From an uncultured Oscillospiraceae bacterium (lineage in GTDB: Bacteria; Bacillota; Clostridia; Oscillospirales; Oscillospiraceae): a stretch of DNA of 9,207 nucleotides. The notes below the pieces were generated by a model. It worked only from the letters and a program-made list of their open reading frames with translations, was not told the origin of the DNA and made no database searches. Below, piece after piece: positions 1 through 6,464 of the stretch. How positions within the stretch are numbered: position 1 is the stretch's first letter; every line of letters begins with the position of its first letter. The position numbers and the translations under genes were made by a program. The stretch spans positions 1-9,207 of the forward strand of contig CANQUO010000076.1 of assembly GCA_947627085.1 (NCBI GenBank), in the 5' to 3' direction.

Positions 1-521
1 CCTACCCCAGCCGCTTTATGCTGGTGTGCGCCATGAACCCCTGCAAGTGTGGCTGGTTCGGTCACCCCTCGGGGCGGTGCGCCTGCACGCCACAGAGCGT
101 TCAGGCCTACCGGGCCAAGGTCTCCGGGCCCCTACTCGACCGCATAGACATGCACATCGAGGTCCCGGCGCTGGAGTTCGACGAGCTCCGGGAGCGCGCC
201 CCGGCGGAACCCAGCGCGGCCATCAGAGCCCGGGTCAACGCCGCGAGGCAGATACAGCGGGAGAGGTACAAAAAGCTCCGCATCGACTGCAACGCCCAGA
301 TGGGCCAGGAGCCCCTGAGGCAATTTTGCGCCCTGGACGAGGCCGGGGAGAAGCTCATGAAAAACGCCTTCGACCGCCTTGGCCTCACCGCCAGGAGCCA
401 CGACCGTATTTTGAGGGTCGCCAGGACCATAGCGGACCTTGCGGGGAGCGGGGAGATAAAGGCGCCCCACCTTGCCGAGGCCATACAGTACAGGGCGTAC
501 GATTTTAAAGTGGAAAAATGA
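1..521 (+). CDS. YifB/ComM-type Mg-chelatase-like AAA+ ATPase, C-terminal part (5' end outside window)
   Basis: The reading frame is open from base 3 and the gene begins before the window, so only about 172 C-terminal residues are seen. They hold the four-cysteine cluster typical of the YifB branch (MNPCKCGWFG followed by RCACTP). Next comes the GPLLDRIDMHIEVP segment of the AAA+ core, which carries the arginine of the Mg-chelatase-type ATPase. The end is the helical Mg-chelatase C-terminal domain (LTARSHDRILRVARTIADL, then HLAEAIQYR). Family knowledge: ComM in Gram-negative bacteria is a hexameric helicase that promotes branch migration during natural transformation; in Firmicutes the role of YifB is less clear. 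The gene ends at TGA 519-521, only 8 bp before thiI, so the two are probably co-transcribed. The family call is very secure; the exact role is not. Confidence 0.95.
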   Translation, partial: YPSRFMLVCAMNPCKCGWFGHPSGRCACTPQSVQAYRAKVSGPLLDRIDMHIEVPALEFDELRERAPAEPSAAIRARVNAARQIQRERYKKLRIDCNAQMGQEPLRQFCALDEAGEKLMKNAFDRLGLTARSHDRILRVARTIADLAGSGEIKAPHLAEAIQYRAYDFKVEK

Positions 522-529
522 GGTAATAA

Positions 530-1702
530 ATGAACGATCTTATACTATTAAAACAGGGAGAAATAGTCCTGAAGGGATTAAACAGGCGCATATTCGAGGA
601 CAAGTTAGTGTCCAACGTGCGCCGCAGGATGGCAAAAATCGGCAATTTTCGCGTCTACTCCGCCCAGTCCACGGTGTATGTGGAGCCCATGGACGATGAT
701 GCCGATATGGACGCGGCCTTCGAGGCGGCAAAGCAGATATTCGGCTGTGTGGCCGTTGTCCGGGCCGCCGCCGCGCCCAAGGACCCGGACGCCATATTTG
801 AGACGGCGAAATCATACCTTGCCGGGGACCTCATGAGGGCCCGGAGCTTCAAGGTGGAGACGAAGCGGGCCGACAAGTCCTACCCCATGACCAGCATCCA
901 GCTCAGTCAGTACGTGGGCGGACTTCTCTCCGACGCCTTTCCGGATATCGCGGTGGACGTCCACGACCCGGAGCTCACCGTAAATATCGAGATACGCGAA
1001 AACGCCGCCTACGTCCACTCCGTGCCGGCTCTGGGCGCCGGGGGGATGCCCGTGGGCTCCTGCGGCAGCGCCGTGAGCCTCCTCTCCGGCGGCATCGACA
1101 GCCCGGTGAGCACCTGGATGACGGCCAAGCGGGGCGTGCACATAATACCGGTGCACTTTTTCTCCTTCCCCTACACCTCGGAGCTTGCTAAGCAGAAGGT
1201 CATAGACTTAGCGAGTATACTTGCCCCCTGGTGCGGGCGGATGAAGCTGGAGATCGTGCCCTTCACCCACATTCAGGAGGAGATACGCGATAAGTGCCCG
1301 GAGGAGTACTTCACCGTCGTCATGCGCCGGTTCATGACGCGTATCGCCGAGAGGATAGCCATACGCGACAACTGCGGTGCCATAATAACCGGCGAGAGCC
1401 TGGGCCAGGTGGCAAGCCAGACCATGCAGGCAATGGCGGTGACCCAGGAGCCGGTGAAAATACCGGTCCTCCGGCCCCTTGTGTGCATGGACAAGCGGGA
1501 GATAATCGAGATTGCCCGGAAGATCGGCACCTTTGAGACCAGCATACTCCCCTACGAGGACTGCTGTACCGTGTTCACCCCCCGTCACCCCAGGACAAAG
1601 CCCCGCCTGGAGGAGGTAATCGCGGCCGAGAGCGCCCTGGACGTGGAGGCCCTCGTGGCCGAGGCCGTAAACGGCATCGAGAGCGTTGTAATTTCAAAAT
1701 AA
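530..1702 (+). CDS. thiI: tRNA 4-thiouridine synthase ThiI (short form without rhodanese domain)
   Basis: ThiI adenylates uridine 8 of tRNA and exchanges the oxygen for sulfur. In some bacteria it also supplies sulfur for the thiazole of thiamine. The 390-residue protein has the usual order: an N-terminal ferredoxin-like part (1 to about 58), a THUMP RNA-binding domain (about 59-165), and a PP-loop ATPase. The pyrophosphate-binding motif SGGIDSP is at 186-192 and TGESLGQVASQT at 287-298. A Cys-Cys pair in PYEDCCTVF (C345, C346) lies where the family has its catalytic cysteine. The E. coli enzyme has an extra rhodanese domain; this one stops before it, like the Bacillus protein, so the persulfide must come from a separate desulfurase. 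None is visible here. The start ATG follows GAGGT at 520-524, which overlaps the upstream stop codon. Confidence 0.97.
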   Translation: MNDLILLKQGEIVLKGLNRRIFEDKLVSNVRRRMAKIGNFRVYSAQSTVYVEPMDDDADMDAAFEAAKQIFGCVAVVRAAAAPKDPDAIFETAKSYLAGDLMRARSFKVETKRADKSYPMTSIQLSQYVGGLLSDAFPDIAVDVHDPELTVNIEIRENAAYVHSVPALGAGGMPVGSCGSAVSLLSGGIDSPVSTWMTAKRGVHIIPVHFFSFPYTSELAKQKVIDLASILAPWCGRMKLEIVPFTHIQEEIRDKCPEEYFTVVMRRFMTRIAERIAIRDNCGAIITGESLGQVASQTMQAMAVTQEPVKIPVLRPLVCMDKREIIEIARKIGTFETSILPYEDCCTVFTPRHPRTKPRLEEVIAAESALDVEALVAEAVNGIESVVISK

Positions 1703-1735
1703 GCTCCAGGAGAGAAAAATCGGAGGTAATTCAAA

Positions 1736-2992
1736 ATGGAAAACGGACATTATCAGATGTCCCTTGTGGAAAAGCTGAGCTTTGCGCGGTACGGCGGCAC
1801 CGGGGATGAGCTGAGGACCGCGAAGCTTCTTCAGGAGGAGATAAAGGGCTTTGGCGGCGAGAGCGAGCTTATGGACTTCTCTGTCCCCGCCGCAAATGTA
1901 ACCGCTTGCCGCATGGCGGTGAGGTCGCCCTTTGAAAGGGAGATAGAGTGCGTGCCCTACGGCCTGTCCGGCTCACTGCCCGCGGGCGGCGCGGACCTTA
2001 AGCTCTTCTACGCCCCCCGGGGCGTGGAGGAGGACTATCTTGGGATGGATTCTCTTGAGGGCTACGCCGTCATGATGAACGGCCTTAACTTCGATAACTA
2101 CAAGCTCCTTTTCGAGAAGAAGGCCGGGGCCTTTATAACCTTCTCCGGCAAGTGGTTCGACGAGGAGAGCGGCCTTGACATGTACTCCCGGACCATAAGG
2201 CCGAAGATGCAGGAGGTCGGGCGCATCCCCGGCTTTGCCATCACCGCCCGGGACGCCACGGAGCTTGTGCGCCAGCATGTGACAAAGGTCCATCTTGAAC
2301 TTGAGGAGACGGACGAGGAGCACACCTCCCGGGACGTGCTGGCGGTGATACCCGGCACGGAGAAGCCCGGTGAGTCCATAGTCCTGACGGCCCACTACGA
2401 CAGCGTCCCCGTGGGTACCGGCTCCTGGGACAACGCCACCGGCGCGGCCACGCTGATGGGCCTTTACGCCTGGTTTAAAGACCACCCACAGAAGCGCACT
2501 CTCCGCTTTATCTGGTGCGGGAGCGAGGAGCAGGGGCTCCTGGGCTCCAAGGCGTGGATAGCACAGCACGAGGAGCTGATGCCGGAGGTGAAATTCTGCT
2601 TCAACTTCGACATGTGCGGCACGGTTTTAGGGCCCAACGAGATATACGTCACCGGCGGCGAGGACCTTATGGACTTCGCCAGGCAGTACGCCCGGGAAGT
2701 GGGCTGGTCCGCCAATTTCGTAAAGAAGGTCCACTCCTCCGACTCCGCCCCCTTCGCCGACCGTGGCGTTCCGGCGCTGGGCATCACCCGCAGGACCGGC
2801 TCGGCCGGGATACATATCCACAATGACCTTCTCTTCCCCCTGTGCCCCGAGGCCATGGCGGATATCCGGGACTTCGCGGCGGGGATAATATCCCGTGTGG
2901 CAAGCAGCGCCATTCTCCCCGTGGGCACCGGTATGCCGGAGGACATGAAGGCGGAGCTGGATAAATATTTCAAGCGGGACAAAAAGATATAA
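1736..2992 (+). CDS. M28-family zinc aminopeptidase/metallopeptidase, cytosolic
   Basis: The 418-residue protein shows the full set of M28 co-catalytic zinc ligands in order: H220 in TAHYDSVP, D232 in WDNATGAA, the E264-E265 pair in CGSEEQGLLGS (first Glu the likely general base, second a ligand), D292 in FNFDMCG, and H362 in GIHIHNDL. Residues of about 85-180 sit between the N-terminal part and the catalytic core, where many M28 enzymes carry a protease-associated (PA) type insert. I see no signal peptide or membrane segment, so a cytosolic role in peptide breakdown is inferred. The start is set by GGAGGT at 1722-1727, eight bases before the ATG. It lies 33 bp after thiI with no terminator between them. 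Substrate preference cannot be read from the sequence. Confidence 0.92.
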   Translation: MENGHYQMSLVEKLSFARYGGTGDELRTAKLLQEEIKGFGGESELMDFSVPAANVTACRMAVRSPFEREIECVPYGLSGSLPAGGADLKLFYAPRGVEEDYLGMDSLEGYAVMMNGLNFDNYKLLFEKKAGAFITFSGKWFDEESGLDMYSRTIRPKMQEVGRIPGFAITARDATELVRQHVTKVHLELEETDEEHTSRDVLAVIPGTEKPGESIVLTAHYDSVPVGTGSWDNATGAATLMGLYAWFKDHPQKRTLRFIWCGSEEQGLLGSKAWIAQHEELMPEVKFCFNFDMCGTVLGPNEIYVTGGEDLMDFARQYAREVGWSANFVKKVHSSDSAPFADRGVPALGITRRTGSAGIHIHNDLLFPLCPEAMADIRDFAAGIISRVASSAILPVGTGMPEDMKAELDKYFKRDKKI

Positions 2993-2997
2993 AGGTT

Positions 2998-3054
2998 GCG
3001 GCTACGCCGCTGATCCATCCTCACCCCTACCCCTCTCCCTCCAAAGGGAGAGGG
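2998..3054. repeat. REP-like pair of hairpins between the peptidase gene and cinA
   Basis: Two perfect palindromes lie side by side. The first is GCGGC-TAC-GCCGC at 2998-3010. The second is a 10-bp stem CCCTCTCCCT (3031-3040) / AGGGAGAGGG (3045-3054) with a CCAA loop. Between them is the tract CATCCTCACCCCTAC. This arrangement, including a TCACCCCTACCCCTCTCCC run before its complement, resembles palindromic extragenic repeats found dispersed in many bacterial genomes. Neither hairpin is followed by a real T-run on either strand, so a simple intrinsic terminator is less likely, although the stem could still slow RNA decay or polymerase. Only one copy is present in the window. Confidence 0.6.
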
Positions 3055-3078
3055 CAAAAAGGTAGTTTATTTTAATTA

Positions 3079-3084
3079 AGGGGG
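3079..3084 (+). promoter_or_regulatory. Ribosome binding site that fixes the TTG start of cinA
   Basis: AGGGGG lies eight bases before TTG 3093-3095. No ATG in this frame stands near it, and the protein from the TTG begins exactly where CinA homologues begin (THTAEIISVGTELL). The cyuA gene in this window uses a similar AAGGGGG site at the same spacing. Confidence 0.75.
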
Positions 3085-3092
3085 CATTTTCT

Positions 3093-4361
3093 TTGACACA
3101 CACCGCCGAAATAATCTCCGTGGGCACGGAGCTCTTGCTGGGCAACATCGTCAATTCCGACGCCCGGGACATATCCCAGATGCTCTCGGAGCTTGGCATA
3201 AACGTCTATTTTCACACCGTGGTGGGCGACAACCCGGAGAGGCTCAAGTCCGCCGTAGCGATCGCCCGTAAACGTGCCGACATAATCATCACCACCGGGG
3301 GCCTGGGGCCCACCTGCGACGATCTTACAAAGCAGACCTTGGCCGAGGCCTTCGGCAAAAAGCTCATATTTGACGAGCGTGAGGCCCAGGCCATACGGGA
3401 GTACTTTGAAAAGCGCCTGCGCTCCCACCAGATGACGGACAATAACTATCAGCAGGCGATGCTACCCGAGGGATGCGTGGTATTCCACAACGATAACGGC
3501 ACGGCCCCGGGGTGCGCCTTTGAGGCCGGTGGCGTCCACGTGCTCATGCTCCCCGGGCCGCCGGTGGAGTGCGTGCCTATGTTCCGCGCCTGCGCCATGC
3601 CGTACCTCCGGAGGCTTTCGGAGCTTGAGATAGTCAGCCACAACATACACATATTCGGCCTCGGCGAGTCCTTTGTGGAGGATAAGCTCCGGGACACCAT
3701 GCTCAGGCTCCAAAATCCCACCCTGGCCCCCTACGCCAAGTCCGGCGAGGTGCGCCTGCGGGTCACCGCCAGGGCTAAACGTGATGAGGAGGCCGAGGTA
3801 ATGATGGCCCCGGTGATAAATGAGGTCCGCTCGAAGCTTGGCAACTGCGTCTACGGCATCGACACGGACACATTGGAAAATACGGTGTTGGGCCTTTTGA
3901 AGGAAAAGGGCGTGACCCTGGCCGCCGCCGAGAGCTGTACGGGAGGGCTCGTCTCAAAGCGCATGACGGACCTTCCCGGCGCGTCGGAGGTGTATCTCGG
4001 GGGCGCGGTGACATACGCCGTAAGTTCCAAGACCGCCATTTTGGGCATCCCGGCGGAGCTCATTGAGGAAAAGGGCGTTGTGAGCCGTGAGGTCGCCGCC
4101 GCTATGGCGTCGGGCGTCCGGGAAAGATTCGACTCCGACCTGGGCATTGGCATCACGGGCATCGCGGGGCCTGACTCCGACGGCTCCGGCACGCCGGTGG
4201 GGTCCGTGTTCGTGGCCCTCGCCACGCCGGAGGGGCGCCATGTCCGCGACCTGCACCTGGGCCAGGGCCGGGAGAGAATCCGAATCTCCGCGGCCAACCA
4301 CGCCCTGGACATGGTCCGGCGGTATTTGACCGGATTACCGGTGGACGAATGGGAAAAATAA
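3093..4361 (+). CDS. cinA: CinA: competence/damage-inducible protein A, with nicotinamide-nucleotide amidase domain
   Basis: The 422-residue protein joins two domains. Residues 1 to about 170 are the MoaB/MogA-like (COG1058) domain, with GTELLLGNIVNSDA at 11-24, TTGGLGPTCDDLT at 67-79 and LPGPP at 153-157. In studied relatives this domain is an ADP-ribose pyrophosphatase. Residues of about 260-415 are the CinA C-terminal (PncC-type) domain, with AAAESCTGG at 277-285 and GITGIAGPDSDGSGTPVGS at 353-371. In characterised members this domain removes the amide from nicotinamide mononucleotide for NAD recycling; S281 in ESCTGG is the expected catalytic position. The length is normal for the full two-domain form. 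Translation starts at TTG, supported by AGGGGG at 3079-3084. In many Firmicutes cinA precedes recA; here a glycosidase gene follows instead. Confidence 0.97.
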   Translation: MTHTAEIISVGTELLLGNIVNSDARDISQMLSELGINVYFHTVVGDNPERLKSAVAIARKRADIIITTGGLGPTCDDLTKQTLAEAFGKKLIFDEREAQAIREYFEKRLRSHQMTDNNYQQAMLPEGCVVFHNDNGTAPGCAFEAGGVHVLMLPGPPVECVPMFRACAMPYLRRLSELEIVSHNIHIFGLGESFVEDKLRDTMLRLQNPTLAPYAKSGEVRLRVTARAKRDEEAEVMMAPVINEVRSKLGNCVYGIDTDTLENTVLGLLKEKGVTLAAAESCTGGLVSKRMTDLPGASEVYLGGAVTYAVSSKTAILGIPAELIEEKGVVSREVAAAMASGVRERFDSDLGIGITGIAGPDSDGSGTPVGSVFVALATPEGRHVRDLHLGQGRERIRISAANHALDMVRRYLTGLPVDEWEK

Positions 4362-4368
4362 GTTTTGT

Positions 4369-4391
4369 GGAAAAAGGCGATGCCTTTTTCC
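4369..4391 (+). terminator. Perfect 10-bp hairpin between cinA and the glycosidase gene; possible weak terminator or attenuator
   Basis: GGAAAAAGGC (4369-4378) is exactly complementary to GCCTTTTTCC (4382-4391) around a GAT loop. It begins 8 bases after the cinA stop codon. The A-run, short GC core and T-run give the shape of a small bidirectional terminator, but the GC core is only three base pairs. It ends 5 bases before the next gene's ribosome binding site, so it could tune read-through into that gene. Its function is uncertain. Confidence 0.45.
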
Positions 4392-4396
4392 GCAAG

Positions 4397-4402
4397 AGGA
4401 GG
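4397..4402 (+). promoter_or_regulatory. Ribosome binding site that sets the glycosidase start at 4410
   Basis: A perfect AGGAGG stands seven bases before ATG 4410-4412. The open frame runs back to an upstream ATG at 4365, but that start would place 15 residues before the lipoprotein signal and its codons overlap the hairpin. ATG 4410 gives a canonical signal peptide. Confidence 0.85.
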
Positions 4403-4409
4403 AAACGCT

Positions 4410-6140
4410 ATGAATAAAATTCGCCTGTATTCACTTCTTCTCGCCTTGGCAATGCTCCTGTCCGCCTGCGCGGCGGGTGGGACGGAGGAGAGCGGGGAGT
4501 CCTCCGCCCCATCGGGGTCGGAGCAGACCGAGCCCGGTCCCAGCGATGCGACCGAGCCTAATCAGCCCCAGGACACGGCCCTCCAGGTGATGGAGGCGCT
4601 GAACGGTAAGCTCACGCCCTCTGGCCTCGACGACAAATACCGCAGTTATTACGAGATATTCGTGTACAGCTTTTATGACTCCGACGGCGACGGCGTGGGC
4701 GATCTTCAGGGCGTCATCGAAAAGCTGGACTACATAAACGACGGGGACCCGGATACGAACACGGACCTGGGAGCCACGGGCATATGGCTCATGCCCGTGA
4801 ATCCCTCCCCCACCTATCACAAGTACGACGTGAAGGACTACACGGACATCGACCCGGAGTACGGGACCTTAGACGACTTCAAGGCCCTTCTGGACGCCTG
4901 CCACGAGAGGGGGATCAGGGTCATCATGGACCTTGTGATGAATCACACCTCCTCCCAGCACCCATGGTTTACAAAGGCCGTGGAGTACTTAAAGACGCTG
5001 GAGCCCGGCGCGGAGCCGGACCTCACGGCGTGCCCGTATGTCGGATATTACAACTTCAGCCGGGAGAAAAAGTCCGCCACGAGCTACCAGGTGGAGGGCA
5101 CGGAGTGGTATTACGAGGCCCCCTTCTGGAGCGAGATGCCCGACCTTGACCTGTCCTGCGTGGCGGTGAGAAGCGAGCTTGCGACCATCGCGGAATATTG
5201 GCTGGATTTTGGCGTGGACGGGTTCAGGCTTGACGCGGCCAAGGAGTTTTATTCCGGCGACCCGGAGAGCAACATAGCCTTTTTGAGCTGGTTCAACGGC
5301 GTTGTGAAGGAGAAAAATCCCGACGCCTACATCGTGGCGGAGGTGTGGAACGATCTTAACACCTACGCTTCCTATTACCGTAGCGGCATAGACAGCGTAT
5401 TTAACTTCTCCTTTGGGGACTCGAACGGCACCATCGCCAAGGTGGTCAAGGGCTCCTCCCCCGCCAGCGCCTACGGCGCGGCTATCGAGAACGCCCAGGC
5501 GGCCTTCGCCGCCGCCTCAGACACGTACATCGACGCGCCCTTCTACACGAACCACGACATGGGCCGCTCGGCGGGCTACTACCCCGGGGACTACACGGAA
5601 AATCAGGTGAAGCTGGCACTGGCGCTGAACCTCACCATGTCCGGCGCGTCCTTCACCTACTACGGCGAGGAGCTGGGCATGAAGGGCGCGGGCAAGGACG
5701 AAAACAAGCGGGCCCCCATGTACTGGTCCGAGGACCCGGAGGCCCCGGGCATGACCGACGGGCCGAAGGACATGGGCACGGTCAATATGATATTTGAAAG
5801 TCAGGACCGTCAGGCGGAAAACGGCAACTCCATCCTCAATTTCACCATAGAGGCCCTGAAAATAAGAAACTCCATCCCCGCCGTCTCCCACGGAGTGGCG
5901 GACATGGTGGAAAGCCTCTCCACCGACAAGGTCTGCGTTCTGACTAAGACCTTCGATAACGAGAGCGTGACGCTCGTATACAATATCTCCCCGGAGCCCC
6001 AGACGGTAGACGTATCAAGCCTCGATCTTAAGTCCGTCACCGCCGCCCTCGTCACCACCGCCGAGTCCCCGACTCTGAATAACGGAAAGCTCACCCTCCC
6101 CATGTACTCCGTCGCGGTACTGTCTAATACTAATATCTAA
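4410..6140 (+). CDS. Lipid-anchored GH13 (alpha-amylase family) glycosidase
   Basis: The 576-residue product begins with a lipoprotein signal (MNKIR, hydrophobic core, lipobox LSAC with C20). A Ser/Glu/Gly/Pro-rich linker follows to about residue 55, so the enzyme should sit on the outer face of the membrane. The GH13 barrel follows: a calcium-loop-like DSDGDGVGDLQG at 90-101, conserved region I DLVMNHT (174-180), region II GFRLDAAKE (271-279, nucleophile D275), region III VAEVWND (309-315, acid/base E311) and region IV YTNHDMGR (379-386, D383). A short C-terminal beta domain ends near YSVAVL (566-571). The motif set fits the oligo-1,6-glucosidase/neopullulanase-like part of GH13, acting on alpha-glucan oligosaccharides; exact specificity is not resolvable. 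No transporter or regulator gene for sugars adjoins it. The last codons and the TAA lie inside the inverted repeat of the element downstream. Confidence 0.93.
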   Translation: MNKIRLYSLLLALAMLLSACAAGGTEESGESSAPSGSEQTEPGPSDATEPNQPQDTALQVMEALNGKLTPSGLDDKYRSYYEIFVYSFYDSDGDGVGDLQGVIEKLDYINDGDPDTNTDLGATGIWLMPVNPSPTYHKYDVKDYTDIDPEYGTLDDFKALLDACHERGIRVIMDLVMNHTSSQHPWFTKAVEYLKTLEPGAEPDLTACPYVGYYNFSREKKSATSYQVEGTEWYYEAPFWSEMPDLDLSCVAVRSELATIAEYWLDFGVDGFRLDAAKEFYSGDPESNIAFLSWFNGVVKEKNPDAYIVAEVWNDLNTYASYYRSGIDSVFNFSFGDSNGTIAKVVKGSSPASAYGAAIENAQAAFAAASDTYIDAPFYTNHDMGRSAGYYPGDYTENQVKLALALNLTMSGASFTYYGEELGMKGAGKDENKRAPMYWSEDPEAPGMTDGPKDMGTVNMIFESQDRQAENGNSILNFTIEALKIRNSIPAVSHGVADMVESLSTDKVCVLTKTFDNESVTLVYNISPEPQTVDVSSLDLKSVTAALVTTAESPTLNNGKLTLPMYSVAVLSNTNI

Positions 6141-6288
6141 TTAAAATAAGCCATTCGCGACGGTCTTTTTCGCGTCATGCGGCGTCAGCCGCCTTGGAAA
6201 TACCAATGGGTATTCCCTGCGGCGCCTTCCTTGCCTGACACGAAAAATCCTCGCCGCTCGGTGTCTCCTTTTAAATAGATATTAGTAT
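6127..6288. mobile_element. MITE-like palindromic element with 20-bp terminal inverted repeats
   Basis: ATACTAATATCTAATTAAAA (6127-6146) is complementary to 6269-6288 at 19 of 20 positions; the outer 13 bp match perfectly. Inside, TTTTTCGCGTCA (6166-6177) pairs with TGACACGAAAAA (6236-6247) at 11 of 12 positions. A central hairpin runs from GCCGC (6188-6192) to GCGGC (6219-6223), enclosing AATACC/GGTATT. The 162-bp whole has no credible ORF and could fold into one long branched hairpin, as non-autonomous miniature elements do. The ends contain TA, so a TA target duplication is possible but cannot be shown from a self-complementary dinucleotide. The left end overlaps the 3' end of the glycosidase gene. 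Confidence 0.65.
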
Positions 6289-6318
6289 AAAAATCAAGAA
6301 ATTTAAAGATCACAAACG

Positions 6319-6355
6319 AATCTCCCCCATCCACGAATGGGGGAGATTTTTGTTT
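6319..6355 (+). terminator. Strong rho-independent terminator
   Basis: A perfect 12-bp stem AATCTCCCCCAT (6319-6330) / ATGGGGGAGATT (6337-6348) with a CCACGA loop runs into TTTTTGTTT (6347-6355). It would stop plus-strand transcripts from the glycosidase gene and insulate the promoter that follows. On the other strand the stem is followed by only a weak T-rich tract. Confidence 0.93.
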
Positions 6356-6384
6356 ACTGATCTTCTATAAAAAAACATTTGCAA

Positions 6385-6392
6385 CTACCGGT
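6385..6392. promoter_or_regulatory. Candidate operator copy 1 (CTACCGGT) at the -35 box
   Basis: CTACCGGT is repeated exactly at 6424-6431. This copy ends on the first base of the -35 hexamer, and the stretch GCAAC-TACCG-GTTGC around it (6381-6395) is also an inverted repeat. A repressor bound here would block polymerase. The operator role is inferred from position only. Confidence 0.45.
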
Positions 6393-6420
6393 TGCGTAAT
6401 TGTATACTCGTATGTATAGT
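6392..6420 (+). promoter_or_regulatory. Sigma-A type promoter of the Xre/membrane-protein cassette
   Basis: TTGCGT (6392-6397) and TATAGT (6415-6420) are separated by exactly 17 bp. An A-rich tract (6369-6379) lies upstream. The promoter sits just after the strong terminator and about 45 bp before the start codon at 6465. The spacer contains TATAC-TCGTAT-GTATA, a further small inverted repeat (6403-6418). Confidence 0.75.
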
Positions 6421-6423
6421 GTT

Positions 6424-6431
6424 CTACCGGT
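6424..6431. promoter_or_regulatory. Candidate operator copy 2 (CTACCGGT) just after the -10 box
   Basis: This is an exact second copy of the octamer at 6385-6392, 39 bp away and four bases after the -10 hexamer, over the expected transcription start. It extends to the perfect palindrome TACCGGTA (6425-6432). Two identical sites flanking one promoter suggest autoregulation by the Xre protein encoded directly downstream; this is inference. Confidence 0.45.
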
Positions 6432-6453
6432 ACTATTGGTATGCTCAATGTGG

Positions 6454-6460
6454 AAGGAGG
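6454..6460 (+). promoter_or_regulatory. Ribosome binding site that sets the Xre gene start at 6465
   Basis: AAGGAGG lies four bases before ATG 6465. An in-frame ATG at 6441 would put this site inside the coding region and add eight residues absent from typical Xre N-termini, so it is rejected as the start. Confidence 0.8.
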
Positions 6461-6464
6461 AAAC

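Noticed and set aside
1973..2569. 198-codon open frame on the minus strand opposite the M28 gene
   Set aside because: It lies fully antisense to a gene with all its zinc ligands, has no recognisable domain, and is the kind of long shadow frame expected in GC-rich DNA.
2464..3057. 197-codon minus-strand open frame running through the hairpins at 2998-3054
   Set aside because: It is antisense to the M28 catalytic core, and its N-terminus is simply a translation of the palindromic repeat.
3094..3122. TTGACA at 3094-3099 as a -35 box
   Set aside because: It is formed by the cinA start codon and next codon, and no -10 hexamer stands at the correct distance.
4365..4409. Upstream in-frame ATG at 4365 as the glycosidase start
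   Set aside because: It has no ribosome binding site, overlaps the hairpin, and would put 15 residues before a canonical lipoprotein signal.
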